Assembly (NCBI GenBank): GCA_018262855.1
Contig: JADFDO010000013.1
Location: forward strand, 1-61,722
DNA length: 61,722 nt
From: Methanolinea sp.
Lineage (GTDB): Archaea > Halobacteriota > Methanomicrobia > Methanomicrobiales > Methanospirillaceae
Direction: 5' to 3'
Part shown: piece by piece, positions 53,601 through 61,642 of the stretch
Position numbering within the stretch: position 1 is the first letter of the stretch
Layout of the letters: each line of letters opens with the position of its first letter
The notes under the pieces: model-generated
Told to the model about the DNA's origin: nothing
Seen by the model: the letters and a program-made list of their open reading frames with translations, nothing else
Database searches by the model: none
Made by a program: the position numbers and the translations under genes

Positions 53601-53830
53601 ATCTCCTCGTCGAAGATTTCGTGGATGCAGATGCCTGCATAAAAGATGCGAGGATCTGCAGGATGGTTGCAGAGTCATGGAAGGACGGGATCAAGGAGGA
53701 GATTCGCGCCCGGACGCTCACTATTCACGGAGAGGATTGCACCACAGGTACTTCTTACTCACTCGTGAAAGAATGGGATGTCGAGGGCGTGACCATGACC
53801 CTCTCCATCTCAAGGGCTCACAAGGAGTGA
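50645..53830 (+). CDS. ileS: Isoleucyl-tRNA synthetase
   Basis: A class I synthetase of about 1061 residues. The HIGH motif appears as GHIHLG (about residue 55), and KMSKS as GRKMSKSLGN (about 595). Editing-domain segments (IWTTTPWTLPANVAVAVHP) and the zinc-binding WRCKNP/CPCGG-like Cys sets are present. It charges tRNA-Ile and hydrolyses Val-AMP. The start is set at the GTG at 50645 since AGGGG lies six bases upstream; in-frame starts at 50627 and 50603 lack good signals. Its 3' end overlaps thg1 by 21 bases on the other strand. Confidence 0.96.
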   Translation: MKAVSSSYQAREIEHSVQEYWNEGNIFEKVRTLRDGGEDFFFVDGPPYTTGHIHLGTAWNKIIKDCILRYQRMLGKNVIARAGYDMHGLPIEVRVEQNLGFSSKKDIERFGIGQFIDHCRTFAATNKDIMSEQFKRLGVWMDFDDPYQTMHPGYIEAAWWTLKRAEEEGMLEKGFRVVNWCPRCATAIADAEVEYWDERDPSIFVKFPLAGEDGGYLVIWTTTPWTLPANVAVAVHPEFSYARVEVIKDGKKEILWIAEDLVEPVLKKGRYKDYTVTGTRKGRELCGLTYHSPLRTQVPLQEEIPHRVVTADFVAMENTGMVHIAPGHGWDDYILGCAEGLPILCPVDIEGRFTEEGGRFSSMYVKEADPLVMEELGDHLLARDQVVHRYGHCWRCKNPIIFRATSQWFLKASDLKDRMLEEVAKVTWYPEWAGSARFYDWIKEARDWCISRQRYWGIPIPIWVCTVCGKHRVIGTIQELEEASGAPLEDPHRPWVDGVTIPCPCGGSMHRVEDIFDVWFDSAVASWATLWFPSKKEAMERLWPADFITEGQDQTRGWFYSQLGASTIAFGRAPYRSVLMHGFALDADGRKMSKSLGNVVTPEEVIDAHGVDVLRLYVLSQNAPWDDLRFNWDGVKNVQRALNILWNVYRFPLPYMIMDTFTPEACMGSWGGSYVAREYSTLSPEDRWVISRVNTLARQVSGDLTECQLHRASRSIISFILEDLSRWYVQLIRERMWLEGEAPEKTRAYETMYYTLRTLLAVASPFIPHITEAMYRNLRLDGDPESVHMLEWHAGDVRLCDESLEQAMNTVKSFDEAQAFARQAGKRKLRWPVGECVVVADTRDVSDAITNLNYICRDRANARAVRAICGHWDRIGWRAEPVMKALGPAFGKKAPAVRDLILHADANAMKACLDTGEPYSVGEGNETFRITGDHVNFAEHLPESIFSAPMQGGTVYVDTTLTPDLEAEGFAREVIRRFQEMRRQLDLLVEDFVDADACIKDARICRMVAESWKDGIKEEIRARTLTIHGEDCTTGTSYSLVKEWDVEGVTMTLSISRAHKE

Positions 53831-54541
53831 CGAGAGGAGTGCCCTTCCTTCCGGTGAGGCAAAGACCGGGAGGTTTCGGTCGATTATCACCTCGCTTCTC
53901 GGGCTCTCGACGATCCTCCCGATCTTCGGGTTGAATCCCTTTATGGTATAGATCTTCTTCTGGATGAGAATCCCTCTCCGCTGCCAGACCGGGGTGTGTG
54001 CGAGATTGATGCCGCGTGCGAACGCCAGTTCGTGCATCTCCTGAGAAGACTTTCCCTTCAGGAATGCCGCCGCGTCCTTCCGGCTCATCCCCTCCTTCAT
54101 CATGGCGTGCTGGCAGTATGCATTGAGATGGTTCCTCCAGGCCTCTCCCTGCCTTCCTATGAGGTATTCGGAGGCAAGTTCAGGTGTGACGTGAATTATC
54201 CTCGCATCGAATGAGACCGGCTGATCGCTTTTCATCTCGATAGTAAGTGCACTGGCCGAAAAAGAGGCACAAACAGAGTCGAGTTTCTCCACACGCCCGT
54301 TGAACGGGAGGCGGGAGAAGTAGAGGCTTATCTCGTCAGAAAAGGTGTATGCGAGGTCAGGCGAGAGTCCGCTCTCGGCAACAAGCCTCTCGCCCACCCG
54401 TGCCATCGCATCCGCAAAGCCCTGATCGAAGGGCCTTTCCAGCTTCCACGATTCGGCCATCCTGTGGAACGTCCGGCCATCCAGGCGCACAAAAAGCGGG
54501 GGAAGAGCCACCAGGTTACTGAAAAGTTCCCGATGTTTCAT
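53810..54541 (-). CDS. thg1: tRNA(His) guanylyltransferase, Thg1-like
   Basis: A protein of about 243 residues of the Thg1 family. The palm-like catalytic part has FVRLDGRTFHRMAESW, with the metal-binding Asp of RLDGR, and later YTFSDEISLYFSR with the second acidic motif. Thg1 adds G-1 to tRNA-His 5' ends in eukaryotes; archaeal Thg1-like proteins repair tRNA 5' ends using reverse polymerisation. The length is close to full. Convergent with ileS. Confidence 0.93.
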   Translation of the reverse strand: MKHRELFSNLVALPPLFVRLDGRTFHRMAESWKLERPFDQGFADAMARVGERLVAESGLSPDLAYTFSDEISLYFSRLPFNGRVEKLDSVCASFSASALTIEMKSDQPVSFDARIIHVTPELASEYLIGRQGEAWRNHLNAYCQHAMMKEGMSRKDAAAFLKGKSSQEMHELAFARGINLAHTPVWQRRGILIQKKIYTIKGFNPKIGRIVESPRSEVIIDRNLPVFASPEGRALLSSLLVSP

Positions 54542-54595
54542 GAAAAAAGATGGATGTGTACCGTCAGTCGTGCTATGCACATGCGGTACGGGCAG

Positions 54596-54868
54596 TTATT
54601 TCTCGGGTTCCCCGAAATCCCCTGACTTGAACGCACCGGGGAGGTGACGGATGATCACGATATCACCAATGCTCCGGATAATCCGGAAGGGCAGCTTGAG
54701 CCCCTTGTAATTCTTGATATCTACCAGTTCCTGGTTGAGTTTTCCGACCACGAGCGACTCCATCTTCTTTCCCTCTATGTCAAGGATGACATCCTCGACC
54801 TCTCCCACGAACACGCTCTTTTCTGTGTAGATATTGAGCCCAAATAACTCTGTAATCTGTGTTCTCAT
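54596..54868 (-). CDS. PRC-barrel domain protein
   Basis: A 90-residue protein consisting of a single PRC barrel: a FGLNIYTEKSVFVGEVEDVI start, a LVVGKLN strand and a C-terminal LPFRIIRSIGDIVIIRHL strand with a Glu/Lys tail. Such small archaeal PRC proteins associate with ribosome maturation (RimM-like) or the cell division machinery (CdpB) in some lineages; which applies here is unknown. The start is at the ATG 54868. Divergent from the site-2 protease gene, 51 bases apart. Confidence 0.87.
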   Translation of the reverse strand: MRTQITELFGLNIYTEKSVFVGEVEDVILDIEGKKMESLVVGKLNQELVDIKNYKGLKLPFRIIRSIGDIVIIRHLPGAFKSGDFGEPEK

Positions 54869-54919
54869 CCCAATCATGGAGAGTATATACTATTATGGTT
54901 AAAAAGATACTCTTTTTTT

Positions 54920-56053
54920 ATGAACGGATCGTTCAGGATTGGGTCTCTCTTTGGTATTCCTATCCAGCTTCACTGGACGTTCCTTGTGATCATTCCGCTC
55001 TTTGCCTGGATCATCGGGAGCCAGATATCGATGACGGCTGACCTCCTGTCCGGGCTCTTCCGGGTGCCGATCGATACGACCTATTTCGCGCAGGGGTTGG
55101 CCCCCTATATCGTAGGGGCAATTGTCGCACTCGGTCTCTTTGCCGGTGTGCTCCTCCATGAGATCGCCCACTGCATTGTTGCGAAAAGGATGGGCGTTCC
55201 AATCAACAGCATCACCCTCCTTATCTTCGGCGGGGTCTCTTCCATGGAGGAGAAAGCTCCGGATCCCCGTGTCGAACTCCCCATGGCCCTTATCGGACCA
55301 CTCAGCAGCATGGCGGTGGGAGTGGTGTTTATCGCGCTCTTGTATTTCACGGCGGGAGTGGTGGATGACCTTCCCCTCGCAGGGCTCCTCATCTTTCTCT
55401 TCTCCTACCTGGGGCTCCTGAACATATTCCTCTTCATATTCAACCTCCTCCCCGCATTTCCCATGGACGGAGGGAGGGTACTCCGGGCATACCTTGCGGG
55501 AAGGATGCCCCTCCACCGGGCGACGAAGATTGCCGCTGACGTCGGGAAGGTCTTTGCGGTCATCTTCAGCATTGTTGGGATCATTCTCTTCTCCCCGCTC
55601 CTGATCCTCATCGCGTTTTTCATCTTCATCGGGGCAGGTCAGGAATCGACCGCCATCAAGTATAATTTCCTGTTAAAGGATGTCTCCGTGGGCGATGTCA
55701 TGGCGAGAAACGTGATGACAATCTCTCCGACCACCCCCATCCGGGAGGTGCTCGACCTCATGTACACCACCAAGCACCTCGGTTTTCCCGTGATCGACAG
55801 GGGATACCTGGCGGGGATGGTCACGCTTGCCGATATCCACAAGATCCCGCCACTGGACAGGGAGGCCATGCAGGCCCGGGACATCATGACGAGGGACGTC
55901 ATTACCCTTTCTCCGCAGGCACCTATCATCGATGGCCTGATGCTCATGTCAAGGTACAACATCGGCAGGATTCCCGTGATGGATGGAGACAGGCTGATTG
56001 GGCTCGTGACACGGACAGATATCATGAAGGTCATCGAGATCAAGGATATCTGA
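54920..56053 (+). CDS. Site-2 protease (M50) with two CBS domains
   Basis: A 377-residue membrane metalloprotease. The zinc site is HEIAH (H80, E81, H84) in a transmembrane helix, and NLLPAFPMDGGRVL provides the Asp ligand. Helices cover about residues 20-235. The C-terminal 140 residues are two CBS domains (VGDVMARNVMTISPTTPIRE, ARDIMTRDVITLSPQAP), which probably bind adenosine nucleotides and control the protease. It cuts transmembrane substrates; none is adjacent. Its end overlaps the radical SAM gene by 14 bases on the other strand. Confidence 0.94.
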   Translation: MNGSFRIGSLFGIPIQLHWTFLVIIPLFAWIIGSQISMTADLLSGLFRVPIDTTYFAQGLAPYIVGAIVALGLFAGVLLHEIAHCIVAKRMGVPINSITLLIFGGVSSMEEKAPDPRVELPMALIGPLSSMAVGVVFIALLYFTAGVVDDLPLAGLLIFLFSYLGLLNIFLFIFNLLPAFPMDGGRVLRAYLAGRMPLHRATKIAADVGKVFAVIFSIVGIILFSPLLILIAFFIFIGAGQESTAIKYNFLLKDVSVGDVMARNVMTISPTTPIREVLDLMYTTKHLGFPVIDRGYLAGMVTLADIHKIPPLDREAMQARDIMTRDVITLSPQAPIIDGLMLMSRYNIGRIPVMDGDRLIGLVTRTDIMKVIEIKDI

Positions 56054-57701
56054 CGAACGAGAACAGGGAATCAAGCGGGGTTGGCCCGGCCAGAGACCGG
56101 AATTCATCGAGTGTGGAGAAGGGCCTCCTGGCAGTCACAAGACCCGTTTTTGCCTTCCCAATGCCTGGGAGCCAGGAGAGTGCCGTAGCGGGAAGGGAGT
56201 TGATGTCGATGGGGACCGGGAGTGCCGTGATCGACCGCATACCGTGATCCACTACCACTGCATCAATGACTGTGCCCGCAGGGACGCGGATGGGGATCCC
56301 GGCGAGAATAGGATATGACCCCATCTGGCGCCCGAAGGATGTATTCCCTTCGATCTCCATGACAACATCCTTAAGGACGGTACCGACCGGAAATACACGC
56401 CTGATCATCGGGAGATCGAACGTCTGGCGGACTTTCTCCTTGAAAGCCCGGAACCTTGCCTGGTGGATCCCGGCAGTGTTGTCTGTGAATGCAGGGGTGC
56501 CCTCGAACGGCATGAGCTGCCGGATATTCACCCGCCGGACAAGGTACCCTGATTCGAGCACTCGTTCCAGGAACGCCATGTCCAGGTCATACGTCCCGGG
56601 AGTCTCCCCTGAGAGACCGGAGATGAAATTGAGGCCGGGGAGGAGGTGAGGGATCCCCGCATCGCGCCTGCCCCCGGCTTCGTTGACGATTCGGATCGCG
56701 TCCATGACCTGCTCCGGTAGGGCTTTTAAGTTGTTTCTGGCCACCACCTCAGGGTCAGCGGTCTCCATGCCGAATGCCGCTACGTCCCCTGCGGTATGGT
56801 TCTCTACGATAACATCGAGCGCAGACCTGCTTTCTTCCGGGTGCCTGGCAATAGTCCCCGGGTTCACATTGTCGATATGAAGGGTCGAGAGGGTGGGTGC
56901 CGCCTCTCTCACCGCAGTGAAGAGCTCCCCCACCTTTCCGGGGATTGGGGTCGGATACTCTTCGGAGCGTGATGAGCCATACACAAGGATATCGGGCTGC
57001 CTCCCGAGCCTGAAATGCCGGCCGCCGGCATTATGGAGGGCTTGCACCTCATCGCGGATGCTCTCGACAGGGCGGAAGATCGGAGGACCATAGAATGGCT
57101 CGGTGCAGAACGAGCAGCCTCCCGAATGCGAACGGGAGCATCCCCGGGCGGTCTCGAGTTCACACATGACCCAGGGGAACCTGGGATGCTGGCGAATGAT
57201 CGCACTGCCTGCGACTGCCCAGGGGTCCTCCTTCCGGTACTCGAATGCCCCGTGGGTCTTCCCTTCCTCAAGGAAGCCGTCGAGCGCCGATGCAGGGGAG
57301 CCGGAAAGAAGGTGATCGAACCGGAATCCGGTCCCTTTCACTGCTTTCCTTCCACCTCCCGGAGAGAATCCGAAGTTGATAGGACCGGCGAGGAATGTAT
57401 CGGGGTTCCTGATCTGTGCCCCTATCTGGTGGATCTCGGTCAGGGTGGCCGGGGTCCCGCCAAGATACTTCCCCGGCACGGTGATGCCCGCGATCATGAT
57501 GACGAGATCCGCGGTAGTCATGGTGGCCAGGAGATCGGGATCTTCCCGGACCTGGTCAACCGTGCAATATCTGGTACTATATTCGTGTTCAAGGAGGACG
57601 CCAGCAACAGTCCTGATATAGGGAGAGATATAAGGTGGAACCCCGAGGCAGGCCGGCTCATCCACGTACCCATCAAGGATCCAGGCAGTCTTCCCGGTCA
57701 T
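56040..57701 (-). CDS. Radical SAM protein with helix-hairpin-helix tail
   Basis: A 553-residue protein. An N-terminal alpha/beta part (residues 1-150) precedes the radical SAM core. The cluster cysteines are C188, C196 and C199 (C-x7-C-x2-C in ARGCSRSHSGGCSFCTEP), the long spacing seen in YgiQ/UPF0313-like proteins. A TRAM-like strand region and a C-terminal helix-hairpin-helix (WLPGIGKAKTGLVTARR, FSTLDEF) follow, hinting at nucleic acid binding. The ATG overlaps the mptE stop by four bases. The substrate is unknown; a link to methanopterin or tRNA is possible (inference). Confidence 0.88.
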   Translation of the reverse strand: MTGKTAWILDGYVDEPACLGVPPYISPYIRTVAGVLLEHEYSTRYCTVDQVREDPDLLATMTTADLVIMIAGITVPGKYLGGTPATLTEIHQIGAQIRNPDTFLAGPINFGFSPGGGRKAVKGTGFRFDHLLSGSPASALDGFLEEGKTHGAFEYRKEDPWAVAGSAIIRQHPRFPWVMCELETARGCSRSHSGGCSFCTEPFYGPPIFRPVESIRDEVQALHNAGGRHFRLGRQPDILVYGSSRSEEYPTPIPGKVGELFTAVREAAPTLSTLHIDNVNPGTIARHPEESRSALDVIVENHTAGDVAAFGMETADPEVVARNNLKALPEQVMDAIRIVNEAGGRRDAGIPHLLPGLNFISGLSGETPGTYDLDMAFLERVLESGYLVRRVNIRQLMPFEGTPAFTDNTAGIHQARFRAFKEKVRQTFDLPMIRRVFPVGTVLKDVVMEIEGNTSFGRQMGSYPILAGIPIRVPAGTVIDAVVVDHGMRSITALPVPIDINSLPATALSWLPGIGKAKTGLVTARRPFSTLDEFRSLAGPTPLDSLFSFVRYP

Positions 57702-58312
57702 GGTTCCAGCATGGCAAGAAGCCTTTTCGCCCATTTGAGCTTGCCCCTCTTCATGGGATCGACGTTGGGATCCGAGAGGTCAAATCCAAGGATGGTGATG
57801 CTGGCTGCACCAAGTGAGTGAGCTGCAAATACAGCCCTGTCGCCATCGGAAAACCCTCCGAAGTTGTGGACGTTTAAGAGAGGCCGGCTCTGCGTGGTAC
57901 CGACAAGGGGACCGGAGAATTGAGGAACCCAGTAGTTTAGCTGGGGGATGTTATCGCCGTGTGCGTGCACCACGACAACGGTCCCTTCGCGGTTCATATC
58001 GAGGAATTCCTCGGTTGCACCATCGAGATCGGTAAAAATTGTATCGGGGCGTATACTGTGCGAATAGAGGACGGACGCCGCGGCGTCGGCGGCAAACACG
58101 GTCCCTTCGACGAGAGGGATCTCCTTCTCGAGACAGGGTGCATTCCCGCAGACGCAGATATCATTGCCCCGGCACAGTTCGTCGAGCATAGCGAGATCGT
58201 CACGCGGCAGAAGCCCGGAGAGGATCTCTGCTGCCCGTTCGTCGTCTTCCCGTGCGAACCCGAAATACTCAACTATCTCCTCGTAAAGTGGTTCCCACTC
58301 CTCAAAGTTCAT
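57698..58312 (-). CDS. mptE: 6-hydroxymethylpterin pyrophosphokinase MptE
   Basis: A 204-residue protein of the DUF115-like MptE family. Seen: CVCGNAPCLEKEI, TVFAADAAASVLYS, TIFTDLDGATEEFL with the metal-binding DLDG, and VVHAHGDNIPQL. It transfers pyrophosphate from ATP to 6-hydroxymethyl-7,8-dihydropterin in tetrahydromethanopterin synthesis. GAGG lies six bases before the ATG at 58312. The gene overlaps the DHH gene upstream by 11 bases and the radical SAM gene downstream by four. Confidence 0.92.
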   Translation of the reverse strand: MNFEEWEPLYEEIVEYFGFAREDDERAAEILSGLLPRDDLAMLDELCRGNDICVCGNAPCLEKEIPLVEGTVFAADAAASVLYSHSIRPDTIFTDLDGATEEFLDMNREGTVVVVHAHGDNIPQLNYWVPQFSGPLVGTTQSRPLLNVHNFGGFSDGDRAVFAAHSLGAASITILGFDLSDPNVDPMKRGKLKWAKRLLAMLEP

Positions 58313-59765
58313 TTCCGGCCTCAGTGTCCAGACCGACAAGGCCCGTGAACTTCTTTAAGAGTGGGTCCATAATGAGCGAGAGGAGTTCTTCCTTGTTCTT
58401 GACCCGGCGGAAGTACGAGAGCGGGATTGTGGCTGCGGCCATGTTGGGGTGCCCGCCTGCGTCGCCTATGTCACCAAACGCCTCCTGGAGCACGTTCCCT
58501 ATATGCAGGCGGATGTCACGGTTCCTTGATGAGATGATGATGGCATCATCCGAGATGCCATACACAAGTGCGGTATTCACACCTTCAAGCGAGATGAGGA
58601 GATCAGCTGCCTGGGGGAGCGAGTCGCGGTTCCGGACAAAGCCTACATTGGCGAAGAGATACCCGCTCTGGGTCCTGCGGTTACGGATGGCATTCCCGAG
58701 CACGTCAAGGGTCTCCTGGGAGAGCGATGGGGACATGATCTGGTCAAGGAGATCAGAATCCGTGAGCGGGAGGAGGAAGGCTGCGTTTGAGAGGTCCTGA
58801 GGAGTGACGTTGCGACGGAAATCCCTGGTGTCGGAGCGAATGCCGTAGAGGAGACCCGTTGCCACGTTCTTGTCAACGGGAATGTCCATCTCCTGCAGGT
58901 ACTGGGAGAGAATGCTCGCGGTCGCTCCAAGACCGGGGCGCACATCCACAAAAGAGGTTCCCTCAAGACCATGTCCATCCTGGTGATGGTCGATTACGAT
59001 GTGGATCCGCGTTCTCGGAGAGAGGGAATTGTTCATGCCGGGGCCCGGGCAGTCGACAAGAGCAAGGTAAGTGCAATCCTGGATGGCCTGGGGGTCAAGT
59101 TTCTCCATCTTGATATCGAGGAGGTTGACCATGGTGCGGTTCTCCTGGTGCCCTATGATACCCTCATAAAAGATCCGGCAGGTAAGTTTTCCCGGGTTCG
59201 CATTCCTGGCGATCGCCGCAAGCGCCATGGCACTTCCGATAGCATCTGGGTCAGGGTTCTTGTGGGTGATGATGCCGAGCGTCCCCTCCCATCCCCGGAA
59301 GAGATCATGGAGCTTCTGGGAGAGTTTCCTTATGTGGAGCTTGTTGATCTGGTTGATCGCGGCACGGGCCACGACCTGCTGAGGATAGAGGACCAGATCG
59401 GCACCCTCGGATTCCAGCATCCCTGCCCCGATGGGATCGAGCGCCCTTGCAACAATATGGACCTGGGGATTTTTCTGACGGAGGGTCCTGACGGCGGCTA
59501 CGTTCGCCTGGTGATTTCCGGTAAGGACAAACGCAATCTCGAATACAGGCAGTCCCAGCAGGAACCCGGGATCGCTGATATTCCGGGTCACGGCATCCAG
59601 GTTCTGGTCACGCAACTCCTTCACGCGGGCCTCATCACGGTCAAGAACAAGCACTTTCCCCTCCTTCTGGGAGAGTTCTGAAGCCACGTGGTACCCGGTG
59701 CTCCCACAACCCAGGACCGCGTATTTTACCCGGTCAGATGTCCCGGATCCTCCCGCCTCTGGCAT
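58302..59765 (-). CDS. DHH phosphoesterase with TrkA-N domain
   Basis: A 487-residue protein. Residues of about 10-140 form a TrkA-N NAD-binding domain (VKYAVLGCGSTGYHVASEL, VLVLDRDEARV). A DHH domain follows: THKNPDPDAIGSAMALA, LALVDCPGPG, IVIDHHQDGHGLEG, and a DHHA1-like GGHPNMAAATIP. Such proteins resemble c-di-AMP or nano-RNA phosphodiesterases with a sensing domain. The ATG at 59765 lies close to a TTAATTAT box, which suggests a leaderless transcript. It is the first gene of the operon with mptE and the radical SAM gene. Confidence 0.93.
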   Translation of the reverse strand: MPEAGGSGTSDRVKYAVLGCGSTGYHVASELSQKEGKVLVLDRDEARVKELRDQNLDAVTRNISDPGFLLGLPVFEIAFVLTGNHQANVAAVRTLRQKNPQVHIVARALDPIGAGMLESEGADLVLYPQQVVARAAINQINKLHIRKLSQKLHDLFRGWEGTLGIITHKNPDPDAIGSAMALAAIARNANPGKLTCRIFYEGIIGHQENRTMVNLLDIKMEKLDPQAIQDCTYLALVDCPGPGMNNSLSPRTRIHIVIDHHQDGHGLEGTSFVDVRPGLGATASILSQYLQEMDIPVDKNVATGLLYGIRSDTRDFRRNVTPQDLSNAAFLLPLTDSDLLDQIMSPSLSQETLDVLGNAIRNRRTQSGYLFANVGFVRNRDSLPQAADLLISLEGVNTALVYGISDDAIIISSRNRDIRLHIGNVLQEAFGDIGDAGGHPNMAAATIPLSYFRRVKNKEELLSLIMDPLLKKFTGLVGLDTEAGNEL

Positions 59766-59885
59766 GGTACAATGTCGGGTTTGACAGATAATTAAGGTTA
59801 CAACAGAACCACAAAGAAAACGAGGCCGATTCGCCACCGGAGCGTGCTATCCCCGAGAACGGAACATTTATACTCCATTCGACAC

Positions 59886-59893
59886 CATTTATT
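59886..59893 (+). promoter_or_regulatory. TATA-like box upstream of tRNA-Lys
   Basis: CATTTATTTA about 20-24 bases before the first base of the tRNA, the expected position of a pol promoter element for archaeal tRNA genes. Confidence 0.4.
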
Positions 59894-59909
59894 TAGGCCA
59901 ATCAGGCAT

Positions 59910-59983
59910 GGGCTTGTAGCTTAGTTCGGAAGAGCGACGGACTCTTAATCCGTAGGTCAAGGGTTCAAATCCCTTCAGGCCCG
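59910..59983 (+). tRNA. tRNA-Lys (anticodon CTT)
   Basis: A 74-nt cloverleaf. The acceptor arm is GGGCTTG/CAGGCCC with one G-U, the D arm contains AGCTTAGTTCGGAAGAGC, the anticodon stem ACGGA/TCCGT encloses loop CTCTTAA (anticodon CTT, Lys), and the T arm is AAGGG-TTCAAAT-CCCTT. No intron and no encoded CCA. T7 at 59991-59997 is a likely terminator. Confidence 0.97.
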
Positions 59984-59990
59984 CTCCCCA

Positions 59991-59997
59991 TTTTTTT
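59991..59997 (+). terminator. Oligo-T terminator after tRNA-Lys
   Basis: Seven T residues eight bases after the discriminator base of the tRNA. Confidence 0.45.
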
Positions 59998-60246
59998 ATG
60001 CACATCGTATCCCCGATGTTCATCCTGTATTCTTCTGTGTCGATGGAAATCATGTCGTTTTTGGATAAGGTTGGCCTCATTTTCCCGCAGCATGTCCCTG
60101 TTGCAGAGGCTGGGAACTACCGGGTCTATACCGGGCTCCTAAAAATCCCTGAAGATAACCAGCTGGTTGGGTCCTGAACCTCCTGTATCAATGCAATATT
60201 TTATCGTTCCAGTATCGTATGAATATACATTCAAGAGGTGCCACCA

Positions 60247-60660
60247 ATGAGAAAGAAATTGCTGTTGCTCCTGGGAATTGCACTCATAGTGCTGCCCCTG
60301 AGCGTAGGGGCTTTTACCCCCATGAACTATCCGGACCTGGAGAGTGCATTCAAACTCCCTGACAGCGGGAAGATGGTTTCACCATCAGGCCTCAACAATC
60401 CCGATTCATTGAAGGTCCCGGCCTGGAAGAGCTGGCAGTCCCCTTCAACCAATAATTATGCGGATTCCCTCAAAGTACCAACAACCTGGAATTCTCCCAC
60501 CACCACGAACTACACGTCATTCCTGAAAGTGCCGGTCTGGAAGAGCTGGGTCTCCCCATCCACCACGAATTACACTGCATCCTTTACCGTTCCGGATGTG
60601 AGGAGCCGGAATTACGCCGGTAACCAGTGGGGATCGCAATTCCCGGTCTTCTCCTACTAA
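60247..60660 (+). CDS. Exported repeat protein with SLKVP units
   Basis: A 137-residue protein with a signal segment (RKKLLLLLGIALIVLPLSVGA) and no other membrane helix. The mature part is built of about four repeats of 15-25 residues, each with a SLKVP-type strand followed by a WKSW or TWNSP and SPSTTNY unit. The final part is NYAGNQWGSQFPVFSY. I do not recognise the family; it is likely to be a secreted or surface-associated beta protein. AGGTG lies seven bases before the ATG at 60247. No C-terminal anchor. Confidence 0.75.
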   Translation: MRKKLLLLLGIALIVLPLSVGAFTPMNYPDLESAFKLPDSGKMVSPSGLNNPDSLKVPAWKSWQSPSTNNYADSLKVPTTWNSPTTTNYTSFLKVPVWKSWVSPSTTNYTASFTVPDVRSRNYAGNQWGSQFPVFSY

Positions 60661-60799
60661 TTTTTCCCCTTTCCTCAAATAAAAATCCCTTCGTAATTTT
60701 CATATTTTATGCGTGACTAAATGGCGGTCATCAGCGATTCATGTCAACCACCTGACAATAATTCATAATCCTTTTACGCTATCCTTCCTGACCTCTTGT

Positions 60800-61627
60800 A
60801 TGAGCAGCTTCAAGGTCCCGCCATGCAGGCGGCCTGACATACTCCTGTTTTCGGTTATTACACTTGCAGTAATCTCCCTCCTCTCACTCCCTGTATGTGC
60901 CGCCCCGATCACGGCATACATCTCGACCGAATCCTCAACCAATCTTCCCCCCATGACCGCTGCCTCGTACGAACAGCAGGGAATGGCGCTCATGGCAGCA
61001 CACGATATGGATGGGCTCCTCGCACTCACTGACAAGGGCCTTTCCTTCTACCCGGATGATGCCGAACTCATGTGCCTGAAAGCATATGCACTCCGGAAGA
61101 CCGGGCATTTCCAGGAATCGGTTGACCTCCTGAACGTGGCTATCCCGCTAGACCCGAGACCTGCACGATTTGTGAACAGAGGCTACGGGCTCCTGGCGAT
61201 GGGAAAGACTGAAGAGGCACTAGCTGATGCCGATAAGGCAATCACCATGAACACCTCGTACTCGCAGGGCCACGGGCTGAAGGCCGAAGTGCTGCTGGCG
61301 ATGGGAAATTTCACCGGGGCACTGCAGGAAGCCGACGCCGCCCTTGCGCAGGATCCAGGTGCTGCTCATTATTGGCACGTTCATGGCAATGTGCTGGACA
61401 GGCTGGGGGATTGTAACGGAGCAATCGAATCATTGCGGAAGTCATTAGACCTGAAGATCGAGTATGACATGCCATGGCCGGGGATTCCGAACGCGAGCGT
61501 CGATCTTGCAAGGGTGATGGATCGCTGCGGGAGTCCGGGAACAACACCTGCACCGACAAAGGCTGCATTGCCTGGGATCCTGGTTATTGCAGGAGTTGGG
61601 ATTGTAGTTGGGTTGAGACGGATCTGA
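60800..61627 (+). CDS. Exported TPR-repeat protein with C-terminal anchor
   Basis: A 275-residue protein. The signal or first membrane segment is LLFSVITLAVISLLSLPVCA. About four TPR units follow (AELMCLKAYALRKTGHFQES, FVNRGYGLLAMGKTEEALAD, GLKAEVLLAMGNFTGALQEA, YWHVHGNVLDRLGDCNGAIE). A Thr/Pro linker and a hydrophobic tail LPGILVIAGVGIVVGLRRI end the protein, similar in style to the PEGA protein at 44181. It probably faces the cell exterior as a scaffold. The start is set at the ATG 60800; the upstream in-frame extension lacks a signal. Confidence 0.8.
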   Translation: MSSFKVPPCRRPDILLFSVITLAVISLLSLPVCAAPITAYISTESSTNLPPMTAASYEQQGMALMAAHDMDGLLALTDKGLSFYPDDAELMCLKAYALRKTGHFQESVDLLNVAIPLDPRPARFVNRGYGLLAMGKTEEALADADKAITMNTSYSQGHGLKAEVLLAMGNFTGALQEADAALAQDPGAAHYWHVHGNVLDRLGDCNGAIESLRKSLDLKIEYDMPWPGIPNASVDLARVMDRCGSPGTTPAPTKAALPGILVIAGVGIVVGLRRI

Positions 61628-61636
61628 CCGCCAATC

Positions 61637-61642
61637 TTTTTT
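61637..61642 (+). terminator. Oligo-T terminator after TPR gene
   Basis: Six T residues about nine bases after the stop codon, near the end of the window. Confidence 0.35.

Noticed and set aside
59889-60080. Minus-strand frame across the tRNA
   Set aside because: It is antisense to tRNA-Lys and its translation is the usual tRNA artefact peptide.
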